Below are positions 24,352 through 36,312 of a DNA stretch of 64,000 bases, piece by piece (position 1 is the stretch's first letter; every line of letters starts with the position of its first letter). The translations under genes and the position numbers were made by a program. Source of the DNA: an uncultured Flavobacteriaceae bacterium (lineage in GTDB: Bacteria; Bacteroidota; Bacteroidia; Flavobacteriales; Flavobacteriaceae). Under the pieces are notes generated by a model. The model ran no database searches. It worked only from the letters and a program-made list of their open reading frames with translations, and was not told the DNA's origin. The stretch spans positions 1 through 64,000 of the forward strand of contig CANLXN010000003.1 in the NCBI GenBank assembly GCA_947495135.1, in the 5' to 3' direction.

Positions 24352-26454
24352 TTAAAAGTCCCTATACCAGTTAAAGAGATCTGTTCTAATTCCAAAGTTT
24401 ACCCATGTAGTTTGATTATCGAAAGTAGTTTCAGTATCCACTTCGGGTCCAAAATCTCTGTAGATTAAACTTCCGTATACTTTTAAATTGGTAGCAGGGT
24501 TAATTAAATACCCAGCCTGTATTTCAGCATGAAAGAAATCTACTGTATTTCCCTGTGCAAGGTCGTTCCCGTTGTCCGATAGTCGATCGTCTTCTGTACC
24601 GTAGATGTTTCCGCCGTAAAAAGCATTATCATCTTCTGTATTAAAATCAAAACCTCTTTTCGCAAATATAAATTTGGCATCTCCAAAGATCCTCCCCTTT
24701 TGGTAGCGTCCAATGGCAATAAACTCTGAAAAGTTTGCGCCCAATGTGTGCGCTAAAGACTGATTATTATGTCCGTAATTAAGAATAACGGAGTTATGCG
24801 AATACGTATAAGGGCGCACCCTGTTGTATTCTGCCTGCACCATCAAACCTTCCAGCCCAAAAGCGTCGTAATACTTCGCACCTAATTGATAACCAATCTT
24901 GTTCTTATAACTGCCTTCTCCGCCAAAAATATCGCCAGTGGAAAATTCATCTATGATTAATTGTCCATATGCATTTACTCTATTCGTAAATTTATACTTG
25001 GAGGTTAACCCAATTAAGGCGTTTCCACCACGTGAACCCGTCGAGAATTCAATCGCACGATAAAAGATCACCGGATTAATATAGTTAAAATCGAATCCGC
25101 GGTCGTTATCATTCTCCCAGATCACCGATTCGAACAAGCCTATATTTAAACGCTTGGTTACATTATAACTCAGGTAATGATTTGCCATAAACTTGGTCCT
25201 AAACGAGCCATTCTCGGTCACTTCAGGTCTCACATCGCGAAGAGACATCCAAGTATTTGTATATTTCAACTTCCAAAAAGTAGTATTAACCTTAAAAAAA
25301 GGATAAGGACTTGCATTGTCGCTTAAGAGCAAAGAACGGTATCCGTCTCCAATAAAGTTTGGCCCGTGCCCCAGTTGAATATTAAAATGTTCAGAAGGTG
25401 TATAAGAAACTTGTCCAGTGGCAATGGGATAATCGTAAGAATCGCTTCTAAATCGCTTTGCTATACCCAGACCAGGAATAATTGCAGGATTACCACCAGC
25501 AGGCCTAATGGACTCTGCATAGCGATTGTAGTAATCAGCAAAACGCCCCTGACTTTCGTAAATAACTGCAAAAAAGTTAATCTTTTTTCCAATCCCACCC
25601 TGTGTATAAACCAGTCGAGTATTATTATAGGTATTGATATCTGCGTCTGTATCCTTTCCAACTTGTAAGTCGACACCTGGATCTAGGGTAAGCCAATAAT
25701 CTTTTCCTTTGAGCGTAACCATATGCTCATTCCACCACTTTCTACCTAACCAGCTGTTAGATTTTTTTGCGATTTTTTCATTTTCAGCTTCAAAATTATA
25801 GTACTTATTTACTTGGCTGTATACGTATGGCTTCTGGGCGGTATGACTGTTAGTACCTATCTGATTTAACGCAGCATCGAACAGGAAATAATTGTGGTGA
25901 GACAATGGGATATTAATACCGCTTGTATATTCATCATTCGCATAAGGCACCTTTTCAATAGCATCGTACTCTGGGTGGATTTGTTCAGTTATTTTCTCTT
26001 CTGAAATTTTCGTGTCCACAGCTCCATCTTCTTTCACAAATTTCTCCTCTAAAGGAATTGAAAAGCTCGTGGTATATTGAGCATATGTGGGCTGTCCATT
26101 ATAGGTAGCAGGTATAATAACAGGGAAACCTTCAAAAACGCGCTTTGCCTCTTCTTTGAGCTCTTGATAGATCGCGTCAACAAATAAGACTTTAAACGAA
26201 CCTTCTTTATCTACTTCGAAAAAAACACTTACCTCTCCTTTATAGTTCTCTTGAGATACTACATTGGGAGTTTGGAAATTTGCATAGATCAATGCGCGCA
26301 CCGTATTCTTAAAACACAGTTCCAATTCATCGATTTCAACCGACTCACACTTGGGAAAGACAGGGTATTTTTCGAACGAACTCAAATAGTCTTGAGCGTT
26401 CACTGCATTGCTAGCAAAAAGCAATACAATGAGAAGTAATGCAACTTTCTTCAT
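24352..26454 (-). CDS. remB: RemB-like gliding-associated outer-membrane protein with N-terminal TonB-like domain
   Basis: 700 residues. Signal peptide MKKVALLLIVLLFASNAVNA. Residues about 28-135 look like a TonB C-terminal domain: YPVFPKCE...CFKNTV, VSVFFEVDKEGSFK, VIIPATYNGQPTYAQYTTSF. The rest (about 170-700) is a beta-barrel-like region with alternating aromatic strands (HGPNFIGDGYRSLLLS, WLGRKWWNEH), resembling capsule-assembly Wzi-type barrels. This combination matches RemB described in Flavobacterium johnsoniae gliding as I recall it. Symbol is by architecture, not by alignment. Flanked by two TonB genes in the same direction. Confidence 0.6.
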   Translation of the reverse strand: MKKVALLLIVLLFASNAVNAQDYLSSFEKYPVFPKCESVEIDELELCFKNTVRALIYANFQTPNVVSQENYKGEVSVFFEVDKEGSFKVLFVDAIYQELKEEAKRVFEGFPVIIPATYNGQPTYAQYTTSFSIPLEEKFVKEDGAVDTKISEEKITEQIHPEYDAIEKVPYANDEYTSGINIPLSHHNYFLFDAALNQIGTNSHTAQKPYVYSQVNKYYNFEAENEKIAKKSNSWLGRKWWNEHMVTLKGKDYWLTLDPGVDLQVGKDTDADINTYNNTRLVYTQGGIGKKINFFAVIYESQGRFADYYNRYAESIRPAGGNPAIIPGLGIAKRFRSDSYDYPIATGQVSYTPSEHFNIQLGHGPNFIGDGYRSLLLSDNASPYPFFKVNTTFWKLKYTNTWMSLRDVRPEVTENGSFRTKFMANHYLSYNVTKRLNIGLFESVIWENDNDRGFDFNYINPVIFYRAIEFSTGSRGGNALIGLTSKYKFTNRVNAYGQLIIDEFSTGDIFGGEGSYKNKIGYQLGAKYYDAFGLEGLMVQAEYNRVRPYTYSHNSVILNYGHNNQSLAHTLGANFSEFIAIGRYQKGRIFGDAKFIFAKRGFDFNTEDDNAFYGGNIYGTEDDRLSDNGNDLAQGNTVDFFHAEIQAGYLINPATNLKVYGSLIYRDFGPEVDTETTFDNQTTWVNFGIRTDLFNWYRDF

Positions 26455-26512
26455 CGACAGAGGGCGTTAATTTTGCCGAAAGATACGTTTTTTTAAAGTT
26501 TAGGGGTAAAAT

Positions 26513-26543
26513 AAAACCCGTTTCACTAACTGAAACGGGTTTT
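26513..26543 (-). terminator. Terminator after the 263-residue TonB gene
   Basis: 13-bp perfect stem AAAACCCGTTTCA/TGAAACGGGTTTT, 5-base loop, located 7 bases past the TonB stop codon; symmetrical enough to act on both strands. Confidence 0.85.
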
Positions 26544-26549
26544 ATACTT

Positions 26550-27341
26550 CTAGTCTTGTGTTTGAACAACAATGGGTATTTGATAGATCATACCTACATT
26601 TTTATTTGCCTTTCTAGCTGGTTTCATCTTTGGCAATTTAGATATTACTCTAGTGGCCTCACGCTCCAATTCTTTTCCTGGCGCTCTGGCTTTTATATCG
26701 GCGATATTCCCGTTCGCATCGACCGTAAATTGGACGTTAATTCGTTGGCGCTCGCCAATTAAGCCATCTGGCATCACGTTGGTATTAAACTTTCTACCTA
26801 TAAATGCGCGTATTTTAGATGAAAAACAAGCCAAACGTTCTTCCTTCATTGTAAATCCTTCACAACCTGGAAAGGCAGGAATTTCATCTACCTCAAAAAT
26901 GGTTCCTGGAAGATCTGGCATTACTGGCGCCTCTGTTTTTTGCTTCGTCTCTCCATCTGGTTCTTTATTAACAGAGGTGGGGGTGGTCTTGGTCTCTACT
27001 ACATTTTCATCATTTTCTTTCACTTCAATAACAGTAGTGATCTTTTTCTGAATAGTTCTTTTTTTCACTTTAGGCTTCTCTTCCACCACCTTGTCCCTGT
27101 AGATTACATAATTGGTCATAAGTGGGTCCTCCGCAAAGGCCACTTCATCTCTTGGAGTATCATACCCTGAACCCAAAGAAATATTGCTTTCCATAATTAG
27201 GAATGTCAACAACAAACAACCTATTAAACTTATTTGAAAGATTAATCTGGAATTCCAACGAATGTTAATTCCTTTTTTTTGTTCTCTTTTTGACTGTACC
27301 TTTGCGTTGGTACCGCTCGCATTTTTAGATGATGGTAACAT
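26550..27341 (-). CDS. Energy transducer TonB, 263 residues
   Basis: Short cytoplasmic N-terminus rich in Lys/Ser (1-30), one membrane anchor (about 33-50), a periplasmic linker with charged repeats (KVKKRTIQKKITTVIEV, about 75-150) and a C-terminal TonB domain (about 155-263) with IPAFPGCE, LACFSSKIRAFIGRKFNT and QRINVQFTVDANGNI. TonB couples the proton motive force via ExbBD to outer-membrane receptors. It differs from the adjacent TonB in lacking a proline run. Flanked by its own terminators, so probably a single-gene unit. Confidence 0.88.
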   Translation of the reverse strand: MLPSSKNASGTNAKVQSKREQKKGINIRWNSRLIFQISLIGCLLLTFLIMESNISLGSGYDTPRDEVAFAEDPLMTNYVIYRDKVVEEKPKVKKRTIQKKITTVIEVKENDENVVETKTTPTSVNKEPDGETKQKTEAPVMPDLPGTIFEVDEIPAFPGCEGFTMKEERLACFSSKIRAFIGRKFNTNVMPDGLIGERQRINVQFTVDANGNIADIKARAPGKELEREATRVISKLPKMKPARKANKNVGMIYQIPIVVQTQD

Positions 27342-27398
27342 AATGTTTATATTTAAGAGTTATAACACTAGTTATTACAAGGGTTGTGCCAAAAAAAG

Positions 27399-27423
27399 AA
27401 TCGTCCCGCATTGCGGGACGATT
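27399..27423 (-). terminator. Terminator after the 240-residue TonB gene
   Basis: 11-bp GC-rich stem AATCGTCCCGC/GCGGGACGATT with a 3-base loop followed on the minus strand by CTTTTTTT. Confidence 0.9.
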
Positions 27424-27452
27424 TATTTATAAAGTAAGACTAATTGAAAATA

Positions 27453-28175
27453 TTAGTTCTCTACCTGGAATAAAATTGGAAGTGCATACAGTACACCTAC
27501 TGCCTTACCACGTTGTCTTCCTGGGGTCATCTTAGGTAGTGACTTCACTACTTTGATTGCTTCTTGTTCAAGACGTGGGTGTGGAGCACGAGCTCTCACA
27601 TTTACAACATTTCCTTGATTGTCGATTTTAAATTGAACGGAGATTCTCTGTCTACCTTCCAAACCTAGATCATTTGCCAGTTCCGTATCGAATTTCTTTT
27701 GAACGAACTTCTGTACTTTTTCCGACATACATTTTTTCTTTGCATTGTTGTTCCCCGCATTTTCACATCCAGGATACACTGGTACGTTTTCAATAACTGC
27801 GAAAGGTACATCTGCAATTTCTTCTTCTTCCACTTCCTCAATTTCTTCGATCTCAACAATCTCTTCTTCTTGATTCGTTTCCGTAGATTCTATAATGGTC
27901 TCCTCAACCTCTTCTTCATCCTCTACTACTTCAATTACCTCTGGTGCTGGTGGCGGTGGAGGTGGTGGAGGTGGTGGCGTAATGGTTTGTGTAATTGGGA
28001 TATCTTCTTCCAATTCATCACCTGCATCAAATGCATCGGACGCAAGATTACTCTTATCGTACGTTTTATATTCAATTGCTTGCCATGAGATTAAAAGCAT
28101 TAAAGCCAGTCCGGCCAATAGAAAGATGTTGCTCCATCTACTAATATCTGCTTTTGGGTTTTTCTTCGGTTCCAT
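27453..28175 (-). CDS. Energy transducer TonB, 240 residues
   Basis: One membrane anchor (about 13-31), a ten-proline run (67-76), a very acidic linker (80-125: EVVEDEEEVEE, EEIVEIEEIEEVEEEEI) and a TonB C-terminal domain (130-240) with VPVYPGCEN, KKCMSEKVQKFVQKKFDT, GRQRISVQFKIDNQGNV and ending LPILFQVEN. The anionic rather than Pro-Lys linker is common in Bacteroidota TonBs. Paralogue of the next gene downstream; both precede the RemB-like gene. Confidence 0.92.
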   Translation of the reverse strand: MEPKKNPKADISRWSNIFLLAGLALMLLISWQAIEYKTYDKSNLASDAFDAGDELEEDIPITQTITPPPPPPPPPPAPEVIEVVEDEEEVEETIIESTETNQEEEIVEIEEIEEVEEEEIADVPFAVIENVPVYPGCENAGNNNAKKKCMSEKVQKFVQKKFDTELANDLGLEGRQRISVQFKIDNQGNVVNVRARAPHPRLEQEAIKVVKSLPKMTPGRQRGKAVGVLYALPILFQVEN

Positions 28176-28242
28176 AATAGAGTATTTATATTATTGCTAA
28201 AGTATGTAAAATCCGTTATTATTTAAAATGAAAATCAACATT

Positions 28243-28629
28243 TCATTTAAATAGCTTTTCAATTTTATAAAATAAGAGAAGTCCTCCTACAATTCCAATT
28301 GTATTGGCTACCATATCCCATACATCTGCCTGTCGCGACGCTAGGAACGTTCCTTGAAGTATCTCAACTATTATGCCATAACTAAAAACTGATAGCAGTA
28401 ATAACAACAGGCCTTGTTTATTGAGTCTCTTATGCGTTAAAAGTACCAGCAACCAAATTAAAGCGAGCAGCAGAAATATAGAAAAGTGCACCACCTTATC
28501 AAAATAAGGTATATTAATTTTAGGAACACCGCTTGAGGGCATTAACAATAGGATTGAAACAAAGATGCTGTAAGCAACTCCTATTTTGAGTAAAAATTTA
28601 GGCTCCGATAACTTCTTTATATCCGGCAT
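28243..28629 (-). CDS. VanZ-family membrane protein
   Basis: 128 residues with four membrane helices (about 12-30, 45-62, 67-88, 103-121) and the VanZ core [18 protein letters not shown] plus [23 protein letters not shown]. Family members are small polytopic proteins, one linked to teicoplanin resistance; here no such role is implied. Its ATG lies 32 bases inside the gcvH coding sequence, so translation is likely coupled. Last gene of ruvA-sprA-gcvH-vanZ. Confidence 0.88.
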   Translation of the reverse strand: MPDIKKLSEPKFLLKIGVAYSIFVSILLLMPSSGVPKINIPYFDKVVHFSIFLLLALIWLLVLLTHKRLNKQGLLLLLLSVFSYGIIVEILQGTFLASRQADVWDMVANTIGIVGGLLLFYKIEKLFK

Positions 28630-28978
28630 CGTCTAATAATCCATCCACTTCGTCCATATTAGACAGCTTAATCTTGATCATCCAACCTTCTCCGTAAGGA
28701 TCGCTGTTCACTTTTTCAGGCTCAGATTCTAGGTCTTCATTAAATGCGATAATCTCTCCCGAAAGAGGCATAAAAAGATCGGATACGGTTTTAACAGCCT
28801 CTACAGTCCCAAAGACTTCTTCTTGATCAAAAGATTCGTCCAACGTTTCTACTTCAACATAAACGATGTCACCAAGTTCTCCCTGTGCAAAATCGGTTAT
28901 TCCTACAGTGGCAATGTCGCCATCTATTTTTACCCACTCGTGGTCTTTAGTAAATTTCAAATCTGAGGGTATATTCAT
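28598..28978 (-). CDS. gcvH: Glycine cleavage system H protein
   Basis: 126 residues. Lipoyl attachment Lys is K63 in [13 protein letters not shown]; further signatures are [20 protein letters not shown] and [14 protein letters not shown]. The lipoylated arm shuttles the aminomethyl group between GcvP, GcvT and dihydrolipoamide dehydrogenase in the cytoplasm. None of those partners is in the window. Located between sprA (29-base gap) and vanZ (32-base overlap), an order I recall as common in flavobacteria. Confidence 0.95.
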   Translation of the reverse strand: MNIPSDLKFTKDHEWVKIDGDIATVGITDFAQGELGDIVYVEVETLDESFDQEEVFGTVEAVKTVSDLFMPLSGEIIAFNEDLESEPEKVNSDPYGEGWMIKIKLSNMDEVDGLLDDAGYKEVIGA

Positions 28979-29007
28979 AATAATAATTAAATTAATGGTT
29001 GTATTAT

Positions 29008-32000
29008 TTAGTTTCCAAAGTTGTATCGCAAGGTTAATCCACTTCTTATAGTGGTTTGCGGAAATGCCGTTGAGATGGCATATTCAGAGAATGTATGATC
29101 GTAATAGAACAAGGCCGTAAGATTCTTACTCAATGCGTAATCTGCAGAGAATTGGAGTCCATAAATAGTTTGTCCAGCTGTTGTTTGATTATTTACAATA
29201 TCCAAATAACGAATAATGGTTTTATTATCTCGCCTAGAAACGTCTAACTTAAAGTTAAGATCACTAGTTATAATTCTCTTTTTACCTCCAAAATTGGTAG
29301 CCATCTTCAAGTCTTTCACTCTGTATCCAAAGCCAAGTATAATCTCATCTCCTTGAATTTCCGTTAGAAGGTTGTTCGCAAAACTAAGAGACAAAGCTCT
29401 ATCTTTCTTGTATTCGGCCAATATTTTTAGACTATTCTGCATCTCGAAATCCAAACGCACCAATGGGGAAAACTGCTCCGTTAAGTTTACACTATTTAGG
29501 AAGATTTCGCTTTTGAAATTCCCTGCTTGATCTAAAGCACTTGGGTCTCCCGGGTCGAAATCGAGGTTAGTTTGAAACTGGTTAATCGTGTAAGACGAAC
29601 GATAGCCATGTTGCACAGAAAAACGCTTAAAGGTCTTTTTAAACCATTTAATGTTCATCAAACCAGTGTACTTTACGTCCCAGTTTGGCAAAGGAATATC
29701 TCTAAACAATCCGGTATTCTCAGAACTCGCATCATTTCCTTTATAGGCAGATAGAAATGAAGTAAGTAATACTCCTTGACTCGTTCTTCCAAAACCTACC
29801 GGGAAATTAGTGTCTGGATCTCTCGGGAAATTTGAGGTTCCATAAAAATCTTCCGCCAAACGATTAGCCACTGTTAATCGGTTATTTCTGAAATCGTCAA
29901 AAGTAGCACTTCCGTTTTCATCACTTTGCCCAAATGCTGTTTTTATAAGTACCGTCGAAATATTAAAGTTTCCAAATGTATTGGGTGTGAGCGAGCGGTA
30001 TAAATTATCTTCGACGATATAGTTTTCTGCGTAATTTTCAGAATAAATTCTACTCCCGTTTAAATCAATTTTTAAGTCTGGAAGCAATTCAATATTTACC
30101 TGAGCGTCTAACTGTCTACTTTCTACTTCTGTGTATTGTTCATTAAATTCGGGATAAATAGTCAACCAACCTTTTCTCGCCGCTAGATCACGAATTTCTG
30201 CCTGACTACCGAACACGAATCCGGTGGATGGCTTGAGAGAACCGGCAAAACCAATAGATGGGGTATAACCAGGCAAGAAAATACCATTGTTCTCTTGGTA
30301 ATTTATCTGTACTTTTTTCACCGCTGTAGCCAATCCTATGAGCGTATTCAGTGCCTTATCACCTCCACTTAAACTACTCGAGCCAGTACCACCTCTTCGA
30401 GAGTTACTTTCTCGTGCAATACGATCTCTTTTACTTTCTTTCTGATCATCACCTTTAGCGCCATCTCGGCCGTTATCGTCTCCAGATCCTGGGCCATCCC
30501 CTCCTTTATCATTTCCTCCTCTAAGCTTACTCTTCTTTATTTTGGTCAATCCAATATAGCGATAGAAGCTATTCATATCAAAGGTGGAGTTAATTCTATG
30601 TGTGCTTGAATTCTGAACAGAGTTTCCTAAGTTGAAATTTTCAATGGTACCATCAGATTGTGTAATTGGCACGCTATTAAATAAATCACTTCCATCCTGC
30701 CATTGATAATCACCTTGATAAGAATAGGTTGCCCTCACCCATTTTAAGAATGGAAATTTGGCAGTTGGTAAATCGTAATTAACTTGTAACGATTGGAAAT
30801 GCTGGTTGGGATCTCCTATATCGAAGAAACCGTCCCAAATACCAATTTCGTTATTAATAAGGCCTCCTTCATCTATATAATTATTGATAATTCGGTTATT
30901 GGCCGCATTAAAATTAAAACGCAACGATTTGGTTAAATTATAATTCACCGCATATTGCCAATCGAATAAGAAATTACGCTGAAACAACGTTGGAATGGTT
31001 ATACTTTCTTCAGATAAATTAAAATCTCTAAATTTCTGTTCGTTGTATTGTCTTACGATATTTGAACTTACCGAAATATTAGTAGGAAGTGCATTGAAGT
31101 TAAGGTCCTTCAAGAACTGCCAGTATTTGCCATTAAATAAAGAATCACTCTTCTTAAATGGCTCTATTGGTTTCTGATTAAAACTATAATTATAAGTACC
31201 TCCAAGACGCACATTTTGATCGAGGGATTCTTCTATTTCAAAATCGTTGTGATCTACCTGATTATAAGAATAAGAGAATGTAAAGTTTTCAATATCGTAC
31301 GGCATAGGCTTCTTATCTCCCGTTCTCTCTTTTCGCACTCCAATAAAATTAATGCTCTGTCGCTTTGTGTAATCTACAGATTGGTCTTTACGTGCCTCCC
31401 GAGTAGCCGCATCGGGCTCAGTATCTAAAAATTCTTGCAACTCAATATCTTGTAGTAAGGGATCAAATTTAGGGGTAATTAACTCTTCTCCAATTCCGTA
31501 ATTAAACGGCAGCTGAATACCCCACTTTGAAGGTAGTAACTGACCTAAATTCAAATTAGTAACTACATCGTATAATTGAGAGTCTTCTAGACTACGCTGG
31601 TTTGGCCCTTGCTCAATAGAACCGAAACCAATAGTACTTCTTCTTCCAGTGGCGCTTACATTAGCAAAATCTGCCATGTTAGCATCTACACTTGCAATAG
31701 CAGCCCATCCTCCTTTGTTATCTAATTCTGAAAGGCGCATTTCGTTAAACCATGCTTCCCCACAAATAGGTGCTCCACTTTTATTGCGTAGACCAATCAT
31801 TACCACTCGAACATTTCCAAAACTAGGATTCCCTTTAATTCCAAAGGTGTATTTTTCGTCCGCATCGATAGTACCTTCCATCGCGTACCGAACTCCTGTA
31901 GCGGGGTCTGCAGGTAATAATCCGGTCTGAGCCGAACTGGCAGAAATACTCTTCAACTGCTGTAATGCAGCCAATGGCAAGTCCAATCTATTCTGTTCTG

Positions 32001-35000
32001 GCCAAACGACGTCCGCATCAGAATCTGACGGGTTAGGGAGATTAGGAGAAACAGATAATGGAAATTCAATCTCGTAGAAACTCGTGTTTAAATCGGTTCC
32101 CAACCTAATAAAAGCCGACATTTCATCATTTTGAAGTAACGTCTCTCCTTGAATCGCTTCCGCGTGAACAAACAATTCAAGGTTTTTATATTGACGCATA
32201 TCAATATTAAAATTCTTGTAAACTGCTCGCGCATCGTCAGGCTCTAAACCACATACTCTTAATGCTAGCGATTGTTCGTCTTGACGAATAATATTATTGT
32301 TGTTATTTAGCTCTTCTCTAAATACTCCGGGAGGAATTACGTAGTTACTATTTTGGATTACACCTACAGCTTCATTCTCGAAGGTAGTGTTATCCATGTC
32401 GTTATCTCCACCATCTAAAGCCTGTGCATATCTCCTGTAATCTCCTCTAAAAAGTTCCATTGTACCAAAACGAAGTGTTGTTGGTTGTTGAAATCCTGAC
32501 ATGAACATTCTCATAAATCGAATAGATCTAAAATCTGAGATTCCACCAATAGCATCGGTTGGTTCGTTTAACGGAATTCTGAACTGAACCCAACGAACAG
32601 GGATATCTTGATTGTCCTGAGTAGTTACAGTAATTTCTTTTACATCGGTGACAAATTCGCTATCATCGGTTCTTAAACCTCTAGTAACACCTGGTAATTC
32701 TGAAATAATAGCCCCGGCTTCCAACGGTACATCGTATTGCCAGTAGCTATCTACTGTGTTCATGGTATTATCACGGTTGATATCCTCCACATCGGGCTGT
32801 GCATTGGATCCACGATTGGTATTGGTAACTTGTTCTGGAGAGTTCCCTTCGGTCCCGTTAAAATTTCGATATCGATTTTGAATGGTTCCTTCAGCTTGAA
32901 GAAAATATTCATAATTATCACGAGCAGGGTCATCTAAGCCAGCAAATCTTGATACCACAGTATTTACTGAAGCATTTGGATCTTGCCCTTCTAACGAATC
33001 ATCTTCTCCATCCAATCCAACATCTTGATTGGTCCGTTCCTGTCCTTGCGTATTAAATGTGTATACCAAGGATTGATTAATTGGAACTTTTCCCCATTGT
33101 GTTTCAAAAACATTAAGATCTCCTCCATCTTCTGGAAGACCATTTTCATATTGTTTACGACCATCCTTTAGAATATCTTCGGAAATGTTCCCTAAGTTAA
33201 AACTTAGCAATCCACCAGGATTGGTTGCATTTTCATCATAAATATATGGGTCCATTACCCAGAACTGAATATACTCCACATTTGACCGTTCAAAATCGGT
33301 TGTCGTCAATTGGCGCATGATTCCTCCAAAATTCTGTTCAGGATTTAGCAGGCCATTTGGATTATTTGAAATATCTGCTGGGTCATCCGTACTTCTGAAG
33401 TTATAAGGCCCTCTTTCATTTGGATAAAAAGACAGATCAAGCGAAAATAAAGCTTGCGTTTGCCCCTGAATAATATCCTGATCAGGGAAAATTTCATCTC
33501 TAAAAATACGTCTAGTAAATGGAGAAGAAAGATCAGACTCGTTAATTCCGTCCGGTCGTTGGGAGCTATAAAAAACAGGATCAATAGTGTACCAGTTCAA
33601 TAGGGCTCTCCTGTCGTTGTATGCCAGATCAGTATTCGATAAGTTACCTCCAAATGCTGTTGGAGTACTCGAAAGTGACCATGTTAACGGTGCACTAATA
33701 TCCAAAGCAGTCTGCGCAGCCTCAAAATCGTCAATATAAGAAGTAACTCGACCGTTAAAATCGGATACCTTAGGAGCACCTGGCATTAAGTATGCAAATT
33801 CACCACGTACCGATACATTGGACACTACGTCTGTATCAATATTTGGGAGTTTATTAGCCAATCTCGTAAGAAACGGTACTTCTGTGGAATAATTAGCATT
33901 AAAACCGAACATGGTATTATTAACCGGCTCCGTAGAAAAAGTGGACTTCTGAGTTAATGGTCGTTCGTTAAGGTTTAAATAGGTTCCTCCAATTTGAAGA
34001 TTTTCACTGAATCTATGTTGTACATCAATTCCAGTAAATCGCTTAGTCTGTTGACCAAATAATGTATTGTTTTCCGTAGAAATAGTAATTGGCGTATTAG
34101 AATTTTGAAGCGAAGGATCCAATATTTGAACTCTACCCAATTGGTAATTCACGGTATAATCTACCCCTTCTACCAAGGTTCTACCTCCAGCTGTAACCGT
34201 CACCGATCCTTGCGGAATATTGAATGATCCAATAGCAATTCCATCAGATCCAGTAGACTTATAAGTTCCTTTTAACTGAAATTTATTTTTATCACTATCT
34301 TCTTGTTCGGCCTGTATTTTCGTGGATCGATACATCGATCTAAAAACGTATTGACTCTGGTTAGCGTTGTAAGTACTTGGAACATCGTAATTCTCATTCT
34401 GATCTGGCAAATTCAACCTCTCAAATAAATATTCTCCAAACGGCTCCACACTGGTAAAAATAATTCGTCCATTTTGTTGGTCCACGGTAATTCCAGGATA
34501 GAAATCAAAGAAACCATCTCCGCCTTGTTGTGGATCGTTGTTAAAGCTAAGCCTATCTAAATTAAAGACCCTCAATAAGGGTGATTCATCAATATTTACC
34601 GGATCCATCCCTGAGGGCTCTGGGAATGGAGTTCCTTCGACTGGCTGAATGTAGTTTACCGGAGAAGGATCTGTATAAAGTATGTTTAATCTGAAATCTT
34701 CACGCTCCAATTGAAAAGCTCCAATTGGATAAATGTTCTTCATCATAATATCCCAAACAGGTGCATTTACGTTGGTAATATTACTCTTCAATAATTTTAC
34801 AATTAAGTTTTGCGGTATTCCTTGCTGAGGCGGCTCATTACCAACTGGAATTTCAGATCCAGTGGCCTCTACTCCGTCTGTTGAAAACTCTCCTACTTGG
34901 TAAACGTTTCCATTCACTGTAAACTGAAAAGCCACCCCTAAAACCTCATCATTGTTAAGGCGTTGATTAAGTGAGATATAACCTAGCTGAGAGTTTAACT

Positions 35001-36309
35001 GGTATTCGTTGGGTTGAAGTTTCCTTGCATTTTCCAAAATTACATAGTCTGTCCCATCATTTACCTGTACCCCACTAAAACCGTTTTGTATAGTTGCAAC
35101 ATCTCGGATAGCCTCATTTAGGATGCTTTGTTCCCCTGGATTATCAATTCCAAAAGGATTAAAATCGTTGTTTCCGTTGTCGGGAAAAGAATTTCTTGGA
35201 CGATTTATGAAACCTCCAGGTATAACATTTAATCCAACATTACTTCCGTCGGCCTCTCCAATATCCTGAAGCGCTACAATATTTCTTACGTCGTTGGTGG
35301 TATTATTTCTATTGGTAATCCAAATTTCAGAACGTGTAATCTGTACATTCGAATTAATGAATGGATAGTTCGCTAAAACTCGATCGTAGTTATCTCTAAA
35401 GTAATGTGCTAAAAAGAAGTGTCGGTTTTCATCATAATCCAAAGCAAACAGTTCGTAATCGGTAACCGTTGCACCTCCTTCGGCTACTACCGATCTAGTC
35501 TCCGAATTTTGTTCAGAAAACACTCCCGTAATGGTAGTTTTTCCAAATTGCAACTGTGTTTTTACACCAAATAGACTTTGCGCTCCTTGAATAAGCGTAC
35601 TGTTAAGGGGCATACTAACGTTACCAACTTCAATTTTCTGTACAATATCATCTTCGGTAGGAGTATATTCTAATTTAATCACATTCTGAAAGTCGAACGT
35701 AGACTGAGTGTCGTAGTTGGCTGTCACCTGTAAACGTTCTCCTACTTTCCCAAGCAAGCTTAAACTAATCCGTTGATCGAAATCGAACGACAAATTACTT
35801 CGGTTTCTAGGAGAGAAGGCGGGGTTATCTTGTTTTGTAAATAGAATTCCAAGATCCATTTCAACGGTACCTTGAGGAATTACTTCAATGGTATTACCTC
35901 CAAAAACCGATTCAAAGAAATCGGAATTCACATAAAAGGTTGGCAAAAGGTTCTTCTGGGCTTCTTCGGAGCCTTCTTTTCTTCCATCGGCCGCGTCGAT
36001 CTTCTCCTTAAAATAAGCCTTCATTTGTTCCTTTAAGACCAGTTCTCGATACTCTTCCGGAGTTAAGATAACCGGATAAGAAAGCTTAAAATCCCCTAGA
36101 CTTCTCGTTAAAATATATCTGTCGGTAAGCGCATCGTACGTGTATAAGTTTTCAATACCCGATGGATTCGGTAAGTCCATTCGCCCCATTGACGAACCAG
36201 TGGCCGTCGAATCGTCTTGAGAGAACACATTTGTAGTTCCCAAAAGGAGCATTCCTAAAAATAATAAGTTAGCTAAGCTGTATTTGTAATTGTAATTTTT
36301 TGCGCCCAA
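29008..36309 (-). CDS. sprA: Type IX secretion translocon SprA (gliding motility, Sov homologue)
   Basis: 2433 residues, the expected giant size for SprA. Signal peptide with core [21 protein letters not shown]-terminal region includes [27 protein letters not shown] and [19 protein letters not shown]. The family forms a 36-strand outer-membrane barrel through which T9SS cargo passes. Start is the TTG at 36309: an in-frame stop lies two codons upstream, and the next ATG (residue 20) would destroy the signal peptide. It begins 3 bases after the ruvA stop. A Gly/Asp/Lys-rich low-complexity loop ([15 protein letters not shown], about residues 1930-1990) stands out. A cargo gene lies at 41975-43981. 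Confidence 0.95.
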   Translation of the reverse strand: MGAKNYNYKYSLANLLFLGMLLLGTTNVFSQDDSTATGSSMGRMDLPNPSGIENLYTYDALTDRYILTRSLGDFKLSYPVILTPEEYRELVLKEQMKAYFKEKIDAADGRKEGSEEAQKNLLPTFYVNSDFFESVFGGNTIEVIPQGTVEMDLGILFTKQDNPAFSPRNRSNLSFDFDQRISLSLLGKVGERLQVTANYDTQSTFDFQNVIKLEYTPTEDDIVQKIEVGNVSMPLNSTLIQGAQSLFGVKTQLQFGKTTITGVFSEQNSETRSVVAEGGATVTDYELFALDYDENRHFFLAHYFRDNYDRVLANYPFINSNVQITRSEIWITNRNNTTNDVRNIVALQDIGEADGSNVGLNVIPGGFINRPRNSFPDNGNNDFNPFGIDNPGEQSILNEAIRDVATIQNGFSGVQVNDGTDYVILENARKLQPNEYQLNSQLGYISLNQRLNNDEVLGVAFQFTVNGNVYQVGEFSTDGVEATGSEIPVGNEPPQQGIPQNLIVKLLKSNITNVNAPVWDIMMKNIYPIGAFQLEREDFRLNILYTDPSPVNYIQPVEGTPFPEPSGMDPVNIDESPLLRVFNLDRLSFNNDPQQGGDGFFDFYPGITVDQQNGRIIFTSVEPFGEYLFERLNLPDQNENYDVPSTYNANQSQYVFRSMYRSTKIQAEQEDSDKNKFQLKGTYKSTGSDGIAIGSFNIPQGSVTVTAGGRTLVEGVDYTVNYQLGRVQILDPSLQNSNTPITISTENNTLFGQQTKRFTGIDVQHRFSENLQIGGTYLNLNERPLTQKSTFSTEPVNNTMFGFNANYSTEVPFLTRLANKLPNIDTDVVSNVSVRGEFAYLMPGAPKVSDFNGRVTSYIDDFEAAQTALDISAPLTWSLSSTPTAFGGNLSNTDLAYNDRRALLNWYTIDPVFYSSQRPDGINESDLSSPFTRRIFRDEIFPDQDIIQGQTQALFSLDLSFYPNERGPYNFRSTDDPADISNNPNGLLNPEQNFGGIMRQLTTTDFERSNVEYIQFWVMDPYIYDENATNPGGLLSFNLGNISEDILKDGRKQYENGLPEDGGDLNVFETQWGKVPINQSLVYTFNTQGQERTNQDVGLDGEDDSLEGQDPNASVNTVVSRFAGLDDPARDNYEYFLQAEGTIQNRYRNFNGTEGNSPEQVTNTNRGSNAQPDVEDINRDNTMNTVDSYWQYDVPLEAGAIISELPGVTRGLRTDDSEFVTDVKEITVTTQDNQDIPVRWVQFRIPLNEPTDAIGGISDFRSIRFMRMFMSGFQQPTTLRFGTMELFRGDYRRYAQALDGGDNDMDNTTFENEAVGVIQNSNYVIPPGVFREELNNNNNIIRQDEQSLALRVCGLEPDDARAVYKNFNIDMRQYKNLELFVHAEAIQGETLLQNDEMSAFIRLGTDLNTSFYEIEFPLSVSPNLPNPSDSDADVVWPEQNRLDLPLAALQQLKSISASSAQTGLLPADPATGVRYAMEGTIDADEKYTFGIKGNPSFGNVRVVMIGLRNKSGAPICGEAWFNEMRLSELDNKGGWAAIASVDANMADFANVSATGRRSTIGFGSIEQGPNQRSLEDSQLYDVVTNLNLGQLLPSKWGIQLPFNYGIGEELITPKFDPLLQDIELQEFLDTEPDAATREARKDQSVDYTKRQSINFIGVRKERTGDKKPMPYDIENFTFSYSYNQVDHNDFEIEESLDQNVRLGGTYNYSFNQKPIEPFKKSDSLFNGKYWQFLKDLNFNALPTNISVSSNIVRQYNEQKFRDFNLSEESITIPTLFQRNFLFDWQYAVNYNLTKSLRFNFNAANNRIINNYIDEGGLINNEIGIWDGFFDIGDPNQHFQSLQVNYDLPTAKFPFLKWVRATYSYQGDYQWQDGSDLFNSVPITQSDGTIENFNLGNSVQNSSTHRINSTFDMNSFYRYIGLTKIKKSKLRGGNDKGGDGPGSGDDNGRDGAKGDDQKESKRDRIARESNSRRGGTGSSSLSGGDKALNTLIGLATAVKKVQINYQENNGIFLPGYTPSIGFAGSLKPSTGFVFGSQAEIRDLAARKGWLTIYPEFNEQYTEVESRQLDAQVNIELLPDLKIDLNGSRIYSENYAENYIVEDNLYRSLTPNTFGNFNISTVLIKTAFGQSDENGSATFDDFRNNRLTVANRLAEDFYGTSNFPRDPDTNFPVGFGRTSQGVLLTSFLSAYKGNDASSENTGLFRDIPLPNWDVKYTGLMNIKWFKKTFKRFSVQHGYRSSYTINQFQTNLDFDPGDPSALDQAGNFKSEIFLNSVNLTEQFSPLVRLDFEMQNSLKILAEYKKDRALSLSFANNLLTEIQGDEIILGFGYRVKDLKMATNFGGKKRIITSDLNFKLDVSRRDNKTIIRYLDIVNNQTTAGQTIYGLQFSADYALSKNLTALFYYDHTFSEYAISTAFPQTTIRSGLTLRYNFGN

Positions 36310-36312
36310 TTG

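Noticed and set aside
27895-28200. Plus-strand ORF with a long glycine run
   Set aside because: Reverse complement of the proline run of the 240-residue TonB gene.
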